Shown here: piece by piece, positions 26,326 to 35,919 of the stretch
Layout: the number at the start of each line of letters is the position of its first letter
How positions within the stretch are numbered: position 1 is the stretch's first letter
Source of the DNA: Xylophilus sp. GW821-FHT01B05
Lineage (GTDB): Bacteria; Pseudomonadota; Gammaproteobacteria; Burkholderiales; Burkholderiaceae_C
DNA: 64,000 nt
Assembly (NCBI GenBank): GCA_038961845.1
Contig: CP152408.1
Span: 4,030,001-4,094,000, forward strand
Direction: 5' to 3'
The notes under the pieces: model-generated
What the model was told of the DNA's origin: nothing
What the model saw: the letters and a program-made list of their open reading frames with translations, nothing else
The model's database searches: none
Program-made: the position numbers and the translations under genes

Positions 26326-27105
26326 ATGTTCACCAAAGACACCCTGAAGGGCCGCACCGCGCTGATCACTGGCGGGGGCAGCGGCATTGGCCTGGAGATC
26401 GCCACGGCCTATGCGCGCCTGGGCGCAGCGGTCATGCTGGTCGGCCGCAACCTGGAACGCGTCCAGGAAGCCGCCGCAGCAATCAACCGCGAAGGCGGCC
26501 AAGCCGAAGCCAGCAAGTGCGATGTGCGCAACTACGACGAGGTGAAGGCTGCCGTCGAAGACACGGTCGCACGCTTCGGCGGGCTCGACATCCTCGTCAA
26601 CAACGCGGCGGGCAACTTCGTCTGCCCGAGCGCCGACCTGTCACCGAACGGCTTCCGCACGGTGATCGACATCGACCTGAACGGCACGTTCTACGGCTGC
26701 CATGCGGCCTACCCGCACCTGAAGGCCTCCAAGCACGGCGGATCCATCATCAGCATCATCACCATGCTGGGCGTCAGCGGCTGGCCCGGCGCCGTGCATG
26801 CCGCGTCCGCCAAGGGCGGCATCCTGTCGCTGTCGCGCACGTTGGCGGTGGAATGGGGGAGCGACGGCATCCGCGTGAACACCATCTCGCCCGGCCCTAT
26901 CGGCGACACCGAGGGCGTGCAGCGCATGTACATCGACGCGGGCAAGGGCGACCTCGAGGCGAAGAAGACCGCACTGGGGCGCTTCGGCCGCAAGGAAGAC
27001 ATCGCCAATGCCGCCGTCTACCTCGGATCGGATCTGGCCAACTACGTGACCGGCGACAACATCATCGTCGACGGCGGCCGCTGGCTCAAGTACGTCGCCG
27101 AGTAA
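26326..27105 (+). CDS. SDR-family 2,4-dienoyl-CoA / trans-2-enoyl-CoA reductase-like protein
   Basis: The 259-residue SDR has TGGGSGIG (15-22) and NNAAGNF (92-98), ending with VDGGRWL. The catalytic region reads AVHAASAKGG: Lys163 is kept but the classical Tyr is Ala159. This pattern, and the LAVEWGSDGIRVN segment, matches peroxisomal-type 2,4-dienoyl-CoA reductases, which also lack the Tyr. It would reduce a dienoyl- or enoyl-CoA, using NADPH that pntAB downstream could supply. It is the first gene of the sigma-54 operon. Confidence 0.88.
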   Translation: MFTKDTLKGRTALITGGGSGIGLEIATAYARLGAAVMLVGRNLERVQEAAAAINREGGQAEASKCDVRNYDEVKAAVEDTVARFGGLDILVNNAAGNFVCPSADLSPNGFRTVIDIDLNGTFYGCHAAYPHLKASKHGGSIISIITMLGVSGWPGAVHAASAKGGILSLSRTLAVEWGSDGIRVNTISPGPIGDTEGVQRMYIDAGKGDLEAKKTALGRFGRKEDIANAAVYLGSDLANYVTGDNIIVDGGRWLKYVAE

Positions 27106-27132
27106 GGCTTCGCCACCACGAACGCATCCCGC

Positions 27133-28662
27133 ATGAACGACAACCAACAGGGCACAGGCTTGGAACTGCAGTTGAACAAAGTGGGCGTCATCGGCGCTGG
27201 GGCCATGGGGCGCGGCATCGCACAGGTCTGCGCGGCAGCCGGATGCGAGGTGCAGCTGTACGACAGCGCCAGCGAGGCCGTCGCACGTGCCCGCCAAGCT
27301 GTACGCGACGACCTGGACCAGGCGGTGCGCAAAGGCAAGCTCGCACAGGACGAAGCCGAAGCGACGCTGGCGCGCATCCATGCGCAGGCCGATCTGCGCG
27401 GCCTGGCCGACTGCCATCTGGTGGTGGAGGCCATCGTCGAGAAGCTGGAGCCCAAGCAGGGACTGTTCAAGGAACTTGAAGCCATCGTTGCACCGGACTG
27501 TGTGCTGGCGACCAACACCTCGTCGTTGAGCGTGACGGCGATCGCAGCCGCCTGCCAGCGGCCTGAGCGTGTCGCTGGATGGCATTTCTTCAACCCTGTA
27601 CCGCGCATGCGGCTGGTCGAAGTCATCCAGGCACCGCGCACCGCACCGCAGGTGGTGCAGGCGCTCGCCGAGCTGTCGAAGCGCGTCGGGCACCGGGCCG
27701 TGGTGGCATCGGACTCGCCCGGTTTCGTGGTCAACCATGCCGGCCGCGCCTTCGTCACCGAAGGTCTCAAGCTGCTTGCCGAACGCTGTGCCGAGCACCA
27801 TGTCATCGACGCGATCCTGCGCAACGCGGGCTTTCGCATGGGTCCGCTGGAACTGCTGGACCTGACCGCGCTCGATGTGTCCGTGCCCGTGATGGAGTCC
27901 ATCCATGCGCAGTATTACGGGGACGACAGGTACCGGCCCGTGGCACTGGCGCGCACCCGCATGACGGCGGGCCTGCTTGGCCGCAAGACGGGCGAAGGGT
28001 TCTACAGCTATGCGTCGGGCGTGCAGCAACGTCCAGCCGTGGCGCCGCAGGCGGTCGCCGAGGCCAGCGTGTGGTGGCCCACCTCCGGGCCTGCGGCTTT
28101 GCCGGAGGCACTGGCCGACCTGTTTCCTGCCGGCGCTCGCCGCTACAACCCAACCCAGGCGGATCTGTTGTTGGTGGCCCCTGTGGGTGCAGACCTGTCG
28201 ACCACCGTGGTGGAGCTGGGCCTGGACGCGTCCAAGACCCTGGCCATCGACCCGTTGTTCAGCTCCCGGACTGGCGTGACCTTGATGGCCTCGCCTGCAA
28301 GCTCTGCGGACACCGTTGCCCGAGCCCAGGGCCTTCTCGCCGGGCTGGAGATTCCCAGCTTCCTGGTCAACGACTCGCCAGGCTACGTGGCGCCCCGCGT
28401 GGTCGCCTGCGTGGTCAACCTGGCCTGCGAGATGGCCCAGCAGGGTGTCGCCGCACCGGCGGACATCGATGCGGCCGTGCGTCTGGGGTTGGGCTATCCC
28501 TGCGGCCCGTTCGAATGGGGCGACCGGCTCGGCGCCAGCGTGGTGCTACAGGTCCTGCAGGGTCTGCATGCGACATTCGGCGACCAGCGCTACCGCCCGT
28601 CTCCTTGGCTAGTGCGCCGTGCGCGGCTCGGCCTGTCCTTGTCGGCGCCGGACCGACGCTGA
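27133..28662 (+). CDS. 3-hydroxyacyl-CoA dehydrogenase (PaaH/HbdA-like)
   Basis: The 509-residue protein has the NAD motif GVIGAGAMGRGIAQ (about 18-31) and catalytic His151 in GWHFFNPVPRM. Two 3HCDH C-terminal domains follow, at about 200-290 and 385-480, with the tandem layout of PaaH-type enzymes. It oxidises a 3-hydroxyacyl-CoA to the 3-oxoacyl-CoA for the thiolase encoded next. The gap to the SDR is 27 bp and to the thiolase 25 bp, which fits one operon. Confidence 0.93.
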   Translation: MNDNQQGTGLELQLNKVGVIGAGAMGRGIAQVCAAAGCEVQLYDSASEAVARARQAVRDDLDQAVRKGKLAQDEAEATLARIHAQADLRGLADCHLVVEAIVEKLEPKQGLFKELEAIVAPDCVLATNTSSLSVTAIAAACQRPERVAGWHFFNPVPRMRLVEVIQAPRTAPQVVQALAELSKRVGHRAVVASDSPGFVVNHAGRAFVTEGLKLLAERCAEHHVIDAILRNAGFRMGPLELLDLTALDVSVPVMESIHAQYYGDDRYRPVALARTRMTAGLLGRKTGEGFYSYASGVQQRPAVAPQAVAEASVWWPTSGPAALPEALADLFPAGARRYNPTQADLLLVAPVGADLSTTVVELGLDASKTLAIDPLFSSRTGVTLMASPASSADTVARAQGLLAGLEIPSFLVNDSPGYVAPRVVACVVNLACEMAQQGVAAPADIDAAVRLGLGYPCGPFEWGDRLGASVVLQVLQGLHATFGDQRYRPSPWLVRRARLGLSLSAPDRR

Positions 28663-28687
28663 TGTTTCTCGAATCACAACAACATCC

Positions 28688-29893
28688 ATGACCCGACACG
28701 CCTTCATCTGCGACGCCATCCGCACGCCCTTCGGCCGCTACGGCGGCGCACTAGCCTCCGTGCGCACCGACGACCTCGGCGCCATGCCCCTCAAAGCCCT
28801 GATGGCGCGCAACACCAAGGTGGACTGGCAAGCCGTTAGCGACGTTATCTACGGTTGCGCAAACCAGGCCGGCGAAGACAACCGCAACGTAGCGCGCATG
28901 GCCGCGCTGCTGGCCGGCTTGCCACTGGAGCTGCCAGGTTCCACCGTGAACCGCCTGTGCGGCTCCGGCCTGGACGCGCTCGGCACGGCCGCACGCGCCA
29001 TCAAGTCTGGCGAGGCTTCCCTGATGATCGCCGGCGGCGTGGAAAGCATGAGCCGCGCTCCCTTCGTTATGCCCAAGGCCGAAAGCGCCTTCTCCCGCGC
29101 CAACGCGGTCTACGACACCACCATCGGCTGGCGCTTCGTCAACAAGCGCATGAAGGAGCTGTACGGCGTCGATGCCATGCCGGAGACGGCCGAGAACGTC
29201 GCGACCGACTATAAGATCAAGCGCGAAGCGCAGGACCGCATGGCCCTGGCTTCGCAGCTGAAGGCCGTGGCGGCGCAGAAGGCTGGCGTCTTCGAGGCGG
29301 AGATCGTGCCCGTGACGATCGCGCAGAAGAAGGGCGAACCCATCGTCGTGGCCCGGGACGAGCATCCGCGCGAAACCTCACTGGAGGTGCTAGCCAAGCT
29401 CCGGGGCGTGGTGCGACCCGACGGCACGGTGACGGCCGGCAACGCCAGTGGCGTCAACGACGGCGCCTGCGCCCTGCTGTTGGCCGACGAGGCTGGCGCG
29501 GCGAAGAATAGCTTGACGCCGCGCGCACGCGTCGTTGCCATGGCCACGGCGGGCGTGGCGCCGCGCGTCATGGGCATTGGCCCCGCGCCAGCGACACAGA
29601 AGGTGCTCGCGCTGGCCGGTCTCACGTTGGACCAGATGGACGTGATCGAGCTGAACGAGGCCTTCGCCGCGCAGGGCCTGGCGGTGCTGCGCTTGCTGGG
29701 CCTGCAGGACGACGATCCACGCGTGAACCCGAACGGCGGCGCCATCGCGCTGGGCCACCCGCTGGGCGCGTCGGGCGCGCGCCTGGCCACCACGGCGGTG
29801 AACCAGTTGCACCGCAGCGGCGGCCGCTACGCGCTCTGCACCATGTGCATCGGCGTGGGCCAGGGCATCGCCGTCATTCTCGAACGCGTCTGA
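28688..29893 (+). CDS. Thiolase (acetyl-CoA acyltransferase, PcaF/beta-ketoadipyl-type)
   Basis: The 401-residue thiolase has nucleophile Cys91 in [10 protein letters not shown], His357 in [14 protein letters not shown] and Cys387 in [10 protein letters not shown]. The full-length match and the opening [20 protein letters not shown] are typical of beta-ketoadipyl-CoA thiolases. It ends the pathway by releasing acetyl-CoA or succinyl-CoA. ATG 28688 has no clear ribosome site. The stop TGA overlaps the ATG of pntA by one base. Confidence 0.93.
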   Translation: MTRHAFICDAIRTPFGRYGGALASVRTDDLGAMPLKALMARNTKVDWQAVSDVIYGCANQAGEDNRNVARMAALLAGLPLELPGSTVNRLCGSGLDALGTAARAIKSGEASLMIAGGVESMSRAPFVMPKAESAFSRANAVYDTTIGWRFVNKRMKELYGVDAMPETAENVATDYKIKREAQDRMALASQLKAVAAQKAGVFEAEIVPVTIAQKKGEPIVVARDEHPRETSLEVLAKLRGVVRPDGTVTAGNASGVNDGACALLLADEAGAAKNSLTPRARVVAMATAGVAPRVMGIGPAPATQKVLALAGLTLDQMDVIELNEAFAAQGLAVLRLLGLQDDDPRVNPNGGAIALGHPLGASGARLATTAVNQLHRSGGRYALCTMCIGVGQGIAVILERV

Positions 29894-31512
29894 TGCCGAT
29901 GCCGACACAGACCAACGGCACCCAGCCGCCGCAACGCATCGGCGTTCCACGGGAGATCTTCCCGGGCGAAAAACGCGTGGCCACCGTGCCCGATGTCGTC
30001 GAGAAGCTCATCAAGCTGGGCTTCCAGGTGTCGGTGCAGTCCGGCGCGGGCGAAGCCGCCAACTGCAGCGACGAAGCCTACCGCGCCGCCGGCGCCGAGA
30101 TCGTGGCCGACGCGGCCACGCTCTGGCGCACGGCGGACATCGTGTTCAAGGTGCGTCCGCCCACGCTCGAGGAAGTGGGGCTGCTGCGCGAAGGCGGTAC
30201 GCTGATCGATTTCATCTGGCCCGCGCAGAACCCCGAGTTGATGCAGCAACTCGCCGCCCGGCGCGCGACCGTGCTGGCCATCGACTGCCTGCCCCGCACG
30301 CTCAGCCGCGCCCAGAAGATGGATGCACTGACCTCGATGGCCGGCGTGTCCGGCTACCGCGCGGTGATCGAGGCCGCCAATGCCTTCGGCCGCTACTTCG
30401 CCGGCCAGATCACGGCGGCCGGCAAGGTGCCGCCGGCCAAGGTCTTCATCGCCGGCGCCGGCGTGGCCGGCCTGTCGGCCATCGGCACGGCGGCCAGCCT
30501 GGGCGCCATCGTGCGCGCCAACGACACGCGCGCCGAGGTGGCCGACCAGGTCACCTCGCTGGGCGGCGAGTTCGTGAAGGTGGACTACGAGGAAGAGGGC
30601 TCGGGTGGCGGCGGCTACGCCAAGGTCATGAGCGAGGGCTTCCAGGCCGCCCAGCGCGCCATGTACGCCCAGCAGGCCAGGGACGTGGACATCATCATCA
30701 CCACCGCGCTGATCCCGGGCAAGCCCGCGCCCAAGCTGATCACGGCCGAGATGGTGCAGAGCATGAAGCCCGGCAGCGTGATCGTGGACATGGCGGCCGA
30801 ACAGGGCGGCAACTGCGAGCTCACCGTGCCCGGCGAAGCCGTGGTGCGCCACGACGTGACCATCGTGGGCTACACCGACCTGGCCTCGCGCCTGGCCAAG
30901 CAGTCGTCCACGCTGTATGCCACCAACCTGCTGCGCCTGACGGAAGAACTGTGCAAGGCCAAGGACGGCGTCGCCGTGGTGAACATGGAGGACGACGCGA
31001 TCCGTGGCCTCACGGTGGTCAAGGACGGCACCATCACCTGGCCGGCACCGCCGCTGGCCCAGGCGGCCAAGCCGCCCGCCGCCGCCAAACCGGCCGCTGC
31101 GCCCGCCGCCAAGAAGGGCCACGGCCATGGCAGCAGCGGCCCGCTGCCGGCCAAGACGCTGGCCATCGTCTTCGCGGTGGCGGCACTGGCGTTCTGGTTC
31201 ATCGGCAGCTTCGCGCCCGCCGCGTTCCTGGGCCACTTCACGGTCTTCGTGCTGGCCTGCTTCATCGGCTACATGGTGGTGTGGAACGTTACGCCCGCCT
31301 TGCACACGCCGCTCATGAGCGTGACCAACGCCATCTCCAGCATCATCGCCATCGGGGCGCTGGTGCAGATCGCGCCACCCGACGGGGCCGCTGGCGGCCG
31401 ACCCGACGAGCTGATCCGCTGGCTGGCCTTCGCGGCCCTGGTGCTCACGGCGGTGAACATGTTCGGCGGCTTCGCCGTGACGCGCCGCATGCTGGCCATG
31501 TTCCAGAAATAA
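29893..31512 (+). CDS. pntA: NAD(P) transhydrogenase subunit alpha
   Basis: The 539-residue protein contains the NAD-binding domain I ([20 protein letters not shown] at 19-38; [18 protein letters not shown] near 195). An Ala/Pro/Lys-rich linker (about 405-432) leads into four hydrophobic C-terminal helices, so it is the unsplit PntA form. It is slightly longer than the E. coli protein because of the linker. The alpha and beta subunits build the inner-membrane enzyme that uses proton motive force to make NADPH from NADH. It starts in a TGATG overlap with the thiolase gene, an unusual place for pntA. Confidence 0.95.
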   Translation: MPMPTQTNGTQPPQRIGVPREIFPGEKRVATVPDVVEKLIKLGFQVSVQSGAGEAANCSDEAYRAAGAEIVADAATLWRTADIVFKVRPPTLEEVGLLREGGTLIDFIWPAQNPELMQQLAARRATVLAIDCLPRTLSRAQKMDALTSMAGVSGYRAVIEAANAFGRYFAGQITAAGKVPPAKVFIAGAGVAGLSAIGTAASLGAIVRANDTRAEVADQVTSLGGEFVKVDYEEEGSGGGGYAKVMSEGFQAAQRAMYAQQARDVDIIITTALIPGKPAPKLITAEMVQSMKPGSVIVDMAAEQGGNCELTVPGEAVVRHDVTIVGYTDLASRLAKQSSTLYATNLLRLTEELCKAKDGVAVVNMEDDAIRGLTVVKDGTITWPAPPLAQAAKPPAAAKPAAAPAAKKGHGHGSSGPLPAKTLAIVFAVAALAFWFIGSFAPAAFLGHFTVFVLACFIGYMVVWNVTPALHTPLMSVTNAISSIIAIGALVQIAPPDGAAGGRPDELIRWLAFAALVLTAVNMFGGFAVTRRMLAMFQK

Positions 31513-31538
31513 GAAGAACAAGAAAAGAGACCGACACC

Positions 31539-32954
31539 ATGTCCCAAAGTCTTGCAACGGTGGCCTACCTGGGCGCCGCCATCCTGTTCATCCTGAGCCT
31601 GGGCGGCCTGTCCAGCCCCGAGGGCTCGCGCCGCGGCAACCTGTTCGGCATGGTCGGCATGGCGCTGGCCGTGCTGGCCACGGTGTTCGGGCCGCGCGTG
31701 AGCAGCAGCGGCATCGCCTGGATCGTGATCGCGCTCGTGATCGGTGGCGGCATCGGCCTGTACGCGGCCAAGGTCGTGAAGATGACGCAGATGCCCGAGC
31801 TGGTCGCGCTCATGCACAGCCTGGTGGGCCTTGCGGCCTGCCTGGTGGGCTTTGCCAGCTATGTCGACACCTCGATCCAGTACCAGGGCGCCGAGAAGGT
31901 GATCCACGAGGTGGAGATCTACGTCGGCATCCTGATCGGCGCCGTGACCTTCTCCGGCTCGCTGGTCGCCTTCGGCAAGCTCAACGGCAAGATCGGCGGC
32001 AAGCCGCTGCTGCTGCCCGCGCGCCACTGGCTCAACCTGGCCGCGCTGTTGATCGTGATCTGGCTCGGCCGCGCGTTCATCCACGCCGACACCGTGGGCG
32101 GAGGCATGCTGCCGCTGCTGGTGATGACCATGATCGCGCTGCTGTTCGGCGTGCACATGGTGATGGCCATTGGCGGTGCCGACATGCCGGTGGTGGTGTC
32201 CATGCTCAACAGCTACTCGGGCTGGGCCGCCGCGGCCACCGGCTTCATGCTCAGCAACGACCTCTTGATCGTGACGGGCGCGCTGGTGGGCTCTTCGGGC
32301 GCCATCCTGTCCTACATCATGTGCCAGGCCATGAACCGCAACTTCATCAGCGTGATCGCGGGCGGCTTCGGCTCCGGCGCGCCGGCCAAGAAGAGCGGCG
32401 ATGCGGCCGCCGCCGAGCCGCAGGGCGAGGCCGTGCCGATCAGCGCGGCCGAGACCGCCGAGCTGCTGCGCGATGCCAAGAACGTGGTCATCGTGCCCGG
32501 GTACGGCATGGCCGTGGCCCAGGCCCAGCACACGGTGAACGAGATCACGCGCACGCTGCGCGACAAGGGCGTGAACGTGCGCTTCGCGATCCACCCGGTG
32601 GCCGGCCGCATGCCGGGCCACATGAACGTGCTGCTGGCCGAGGCCAAGCTGCCCTACGACATCGTGATGGAGATGGACGAGATCAACGAGGACTTCCCGG
32701 ACACGGACGTCGCCATGGTCATCGGCGCCAACGACATCGTGAACCCGGCCGCGCAGGACGACCCCACGAGCCCCATCGCCGGCATGCCGGTGCTGGAAGT
32801 CTGGAAGGCCAAGAACTCCATCGTGATGAAGCGCTCCATGGCATCGGGCTATGCCGGCGTGGACAACCCACTCTTCTACAAGGAAAACAACCGCATGCTG
32901 TTCGGCGACGCGAAGAAGATGCTGGACGAGGTGCAGACGGCACTCAAGAGCTGA
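31539..32954 (+). CDS. pntB: NAD(P) transhydrogenase subunit beta
   Basis: The 471-residue protein starts [20 protein letters not shown]. It has eight or nine membrane helices and the NADP-binding domain III from about residue 300 ([48 protein letters not shown]). This is the usual PntB length and layout. It lies 26 bp after pntA and ends the operon. Confidence 0.95.
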   Translation: MSQSLATVAYLGAAILFILSLGGLSSPEGSRRGNLFGMVGMALAVLATVFGPRVSSSGIAWIVIALVIGGGIGLYAAKVVKMTQMPELVALMHSLVGLAACLVGFASYVDTSIQYQGAEKVIHEVEIYVGILIGAVTFSGSLVAFGKLNGKIGGKPLLLPARHWLNLAALLIVIWLGRAFIHADTVGGGMLPLLVMTMIALLFGVHMVMAIGGADMPVVVSMLNSYSGWAAAATGFMLSNDLLIVTGALVGSSGAILSYIMCQAMNRNFISVIAGGFGSGAPAKKSGDAAAAEPQGEAVPISAAETAELLRDAKNVVIVPGYGMAVAQAQHTVNEITRTLRDKGVNVRFAIHPVAGRMPGHMNVLLAEAKLPYDIVMEMDEINEDFPDTDVAMVIGANDIVNPAAQDDPTSPIAGMPVLEVWKAKNSIVMKRSMASGYAGVDNPLFYKENNRMLFGDAKKMLDEVQTALKS

Positions 32955-33028
32955 CCCATGGCAAGGTACGCCCCTAGGCCTGCGCGACCAAATCAACCGT
33001 GCAGAGACCAGACCACTCCCTTGCAACG

Positions 33029-33738
33029 ATGCCCCCTCTCACATCAGCCATCGTGCGCGAGGCGGTGTTCGGCCCCGAAGGTTTAGCTGCAAGCCTGTCG
33101 GCGGGCAAGGTGCTGGTCGACCAAACCACCGGCGACCCGGCCGAGACGCGCGCGCTGGACGCCGAACCCGAACGCCTGGGCGTTGCCCTAGTCGACGCAC
33201 CGGTGTCCGGCAGCCCGTCGGGCGCCAAGCCCGGCACCATCGTCACGCTGTGCGGCGGTGCGGCCGAGGCGTTCGCGCGGTTAGGCCCATCCTGGAGCAG
33301 ACCGGCCCGGCTGTCGTCTACTTCGACGCGAGCGGCAACGGCCCCATCGCCAAGCTGATCATGAACACGCTGGGCGCCTGCAACCGCCTGACCACCTACG
33401 AATCCGTGGCCATGGCGGTCAAAAACGGCCTGAAGCTCGATCAGCTCGCAGCCGCCGTCAGCAAGGGCTCGGGCGGGACCCAGGCCTTCGAACGCATCGT
33501 GCCGGTGCTGCGCACGGGCGGCCGCGCGGCCACGCTGCGGCTGGAACTCATGGTCAAGGACCTGGCCCTGGACCTGGCCTCGCAGCCGGCGGCCGGCTGC
33601 GGCGCGCCGATGCAGATTGCCAATGCCGTGCGCCACACGGTCGAGGCCGCGGCCAACGAACTGGGCCAGGACGCCAACATCGACGAGATGGCCAGGCTGT
33701 TCGAGGCACGTGCGGGCGTGAAGTTCGCCGACGCCTGA
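33029..33738 (+). pseudogene. Broken 3-hydroxyisobutyrate dehydrogenase-like gene
   Basis: Two reading frames together encode the middle and end of a beta-hydroxyacid dehydrogenase. The first frame gives VLVDQTTGDPAETRALDAEP and LVDAPVSGSPSGAKPGTIVT. Near 33281 the sense passes to the next frame, which continues PILEQTGPAVVYFDASG, then LIMNTLGACN and the C-terminal domain to FEARAGVKFADA. One base is gained or two are lost at that point. The N-terminal Rossmann GxGxxG portion is missing altogether. It is therefore a truncated, frameshifted remnant, unrelated in detail to the intact paralogue at 11270-12598. Confidence 0.85.
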
Positions 33739-33764
33739 GCGCCCTCCCCGACCGAGAGCACCGC

Positions 33765-34102
33765 ATGAAGACGACCGACGAAAAGCGCAGTTCCCAGCGC
33801 CTGGCCGCTGTCCATCCGCAGGCCATGGAGCGCTACCAGCGGATGCGTGCCCTGGTGATGCCGGCGCCGGGTGTGGACCCGGCGCAGTGCGAGGTGGTGC
33901 TGGCCATGCAGTTGGGCGTGCTGGGCCTGGAGGTGCCGTTCAAGGTGCACGCTATGCGGGCCATGGCGTTGCACGTGACGCATGGGCAATTGCAAGGCTT
34001 GTTGCTGCGAGCCTAAGCGTCACGCGGCTGTCTGCGCAGGCCGGCCGCGCATTGGGCTGGCTGGACGAAGCGCGCGACGAGCAACCGCAAGCCGCGGCCT
34101 GA
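33765..34102 (+). pseudogene. Broken carboxymuconolactone decarboxylase-family gene
   Basis: The first frame (33765-34016) gives 83 residues beginning MKTTDEKRSSQRLAAVHPQA, with the CMD-like stretch CEVVLAMQLGVLGLEVPFKV. It then stops. The next frame continues sensibly as VTRLSAQAGRALGWLDEARD to 34102. A frameshift near 34000-34015 is the likely cause. The product lacks the CxxCxxxH core. It could instead be a short intact protein, but the continuing similarity in the second frame argues for a pseudogene. Confidence 0.6.
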
Positions 34103-34137
34103 ACCGTACGGCCGGCCTCGCGGTGGCCGCGCCGCGG

Positions 34138-35355
34138 CTACTTCTTGACCAGCTTGCAGGTGCTGTCGGCCAACGGCATGAACGCCTCGCCCCCGGGAAT
34201 GGTCTGCTTGATGCGGATCAGATCCCACTCGCCCCTCGACTCCTCGGGCTTCTTCACTTCGGCCAAGTACATGTCATGCACCATGCGGCCGTCTGCCCGG
34301 ATGCGCCCATCCTTGGCGAAGAAGTCGTTCACGGGGGTATTGCGCATGCGCTGCAGCACAGCTTCTGTGGCGTCGGTCTTCTGGGCCTCCAGCGCCTTGA
34401 GGTAGTGCATTGTGGCGGAGTACGCGCCGGCATGGATCATGGTCGGCATGCCCTTGTGCGCATCGAAGAACTTCTTGGAGAACTCCCGGGTTTCAGCGTT
34501 CATGTCCCAGTAAAAACCCGTCGTGAAGAGCAGGCCCTGGGCGGCTTTCAGCCCCAAGCCTTTGACATCGGTGTCGAACACCAGCAACGTGGCCAGCTTC
34601 TGGTTGCGGCCGACGCCGAACTCTGCCGCCTGCCGCACTGCGGTCTGCGTATCCTTGCCGGCGTTCGCCAGCCCGACCACGGCCGCCCTCGACGCTTGCG
34701 CCTGGAGCAGGAAGGAAGCGAAGTCGGGCGCGTTCAGCGGGTGCTTCGATGTGCCGATCACCTTTCCGCCCATGGACTGCACGACGTTCGTCGTGTCGCG
34801 TTCGAGCGATTGGCCGAACGCGTAGTCGGCCGTCACGAAGTACCAGGTCGATCCGCCCTCCTTCATGACAGCGCGCCCGGTTCCCGTGGCCAGTGCATAG
34901 GTGTCATAGACCCAGTGCACGCCATAGGGCGAGCACTCGGCATTGGTGAGCGCCGTGCTGGCGGAGCCAGCGAAGATGATAGGTTTCTTCTTCTCGGCAG
35001 CGACGCGCTGCATCGCAATAGCGGCCGCCGAATCCGTGGACTCGATCACCAGATCGATCTTGTCGAGGTCGAACCATTCGCGCACCTTGGTGGCCGCGAT
35101 GTCGACTTTGTTCTGGTAGTCGGCCGAGACCACCTGGATCGGCTTGCCGAGCACCTTGCCGCCGAAGTCCTTGACGGCTAGCTCGACGCCGCGCACCACC
35201 CCACGGCCGCCATTGGCAGAGTAGATGCCGCTCATGTCGACGATGACCCCGATCTTCACCACTTCGTCCGACACCTGGGCCGCTACAGACCCCGTTGCCA
35301 AGGCCGCCACCGCGGCCGCGATCCACGTCGTCGCCCACACCTGCTGTCCTGCCAT
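34138..35355 (-). CDS. ABC transporter substrate-binding protein (branched-chain amino acid / aromatic acid type)
   Basis: The 405-residue protein is a periplasmic LivJ-like binding protein. It has a signal peptide ending VAAQ (about 26), then VKIGVIVDMSGIYSANGGRG and SGSASTALTN-like ligand residues near 130. ATG 35355 is 6 bases after GGAG; ATG 35361 directly abuts it. No ABC permease or ATPase genes are adjacent, so it is an orphan receptor here. A perfect sigma-54 promoter at 35405 ties it to the catabolic regulon. Confidence 0.9.
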   Translation of the reverse strand: MAGQQVWATTWIAAAVAALATGSVAAQVSDEVVKIGVIVDMSGIYSANGGRGVVRGVELAVKDFGGKVLGKPIQVVSADYQNKVDIAATKVREWFDLDKIDLVIESTDSAAAIAMQRVAAEKKKPIIFAGSASTALTNAECSPYGVHWVYDTYALATGTGRAVMKEGGSTWYFVTADYAFGQSLERDTTNVVQSMGGKVIGTSKHPLNAPDFASFLLQAQASRAAVVGLANAGKDTQTAVRQAAEFGVGRNQKLATLLVFDTDVKGLGLKAAQGLLFTTGFYWDMNAETREFSKKFFDAHKGMPTMIHAGAYSATMHYLKALEAQKTDATEAVLQRMRNTPVNDFFAKDGRIRADGRMVHDMYLAEVKKPEESRGEWDLIRIKQTIPGGEAFMPLADSTCKLVKK

Positions 35356-35404
35356 CGCCATCTCCAAGTCGTTGTTGCCGCCCAGTGCGTGCAAAACGAC
35401 TTGC

Positions 35405-35419
35405 GCAACTCGCGTGCCA
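35405..35419 (-). promoter_or_regulatory. Sigma-54 promoter of the ABC binding-protein gene
   Basis: The minus strand reads TGGCAC-GCGAG-TTGC, a perfect -24/-12 match. The predicted start, near 35393, leaves a leader of about 38 bases. Confidence 0.82.
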
Positions 35420-35919
35420 AGCCGTAGGCGCTGCACACTCACTACAAGAAGACCCGGATTGGCGTGCAAATGTTCACCGAGGACACACCGCCGAGGACAG
35501 CAGTGCATTCACCGGAGGCATACGGGCGGCTCGCAGTCGCCGCGGACTTGCCAGGGCGCTCATCGACGCCGCGACCGGGTCGGCTGGGCTCGCAGACCAA
35601 ATTACGCCAGATCAACCGACCATGGGCAACGATGCCCCAAGCATTCGGACCCGCAGGTCTTGTCGGCCCGTCGCGGTGCGGACGTTTGGACTCGGTCCGG
35701 TGCTCGGCAGCTGCCCCCAGGCATTGCCCCCCGACAAGAAAAACCACGCTTCTCGCCCACCGGCAATCGTTCACCGCCGAACAAGGCGACATCCGAAGTT
35801 ACGCAGACAACCAATGTGCTGCATGTCACAGCTATAAAGCCGCTGTAATGGCAACTGCAAGTCTAAGCGATGATGCCTCATGTGGGACAACCTTCCTTGG
35901 ACCTGGACCAACGCGGCTT
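35420..35919. other. 500-bp region without a recognisable gene, downstream of the Cas12m-like gene
   Basis: No convincing protein and no CRISPR repeat array was found. Near the 3' end of the effector gene, AAAGCCGC (35836-35843) and GCGGCTTT (35913-35920) form an 8-bp inverted repeat around 69 bases, one arm touching the stop codon. The segment 35595-35640 shares three short blocks, including the 13-mer GCAACGATGCCCC, with 32985-33040. The DNA looks like an accumulation of fragments. Confidence 0.5.

Noticed and set aside
29827..33026. Very long open frames on the minus strand across pntA and pntB (over 570 codons each)
   Set aside because: They are His/Arg/Gly-rich mirror images of high-GC pntAB, have no family similarity and no ribosome sites.
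35461..35510. CCGAGGACA repeated twice near 35477-35500, considered as a CRISPR or iteron start
   Set aside because: Only a 9-base match at one spacing, with no further copies.
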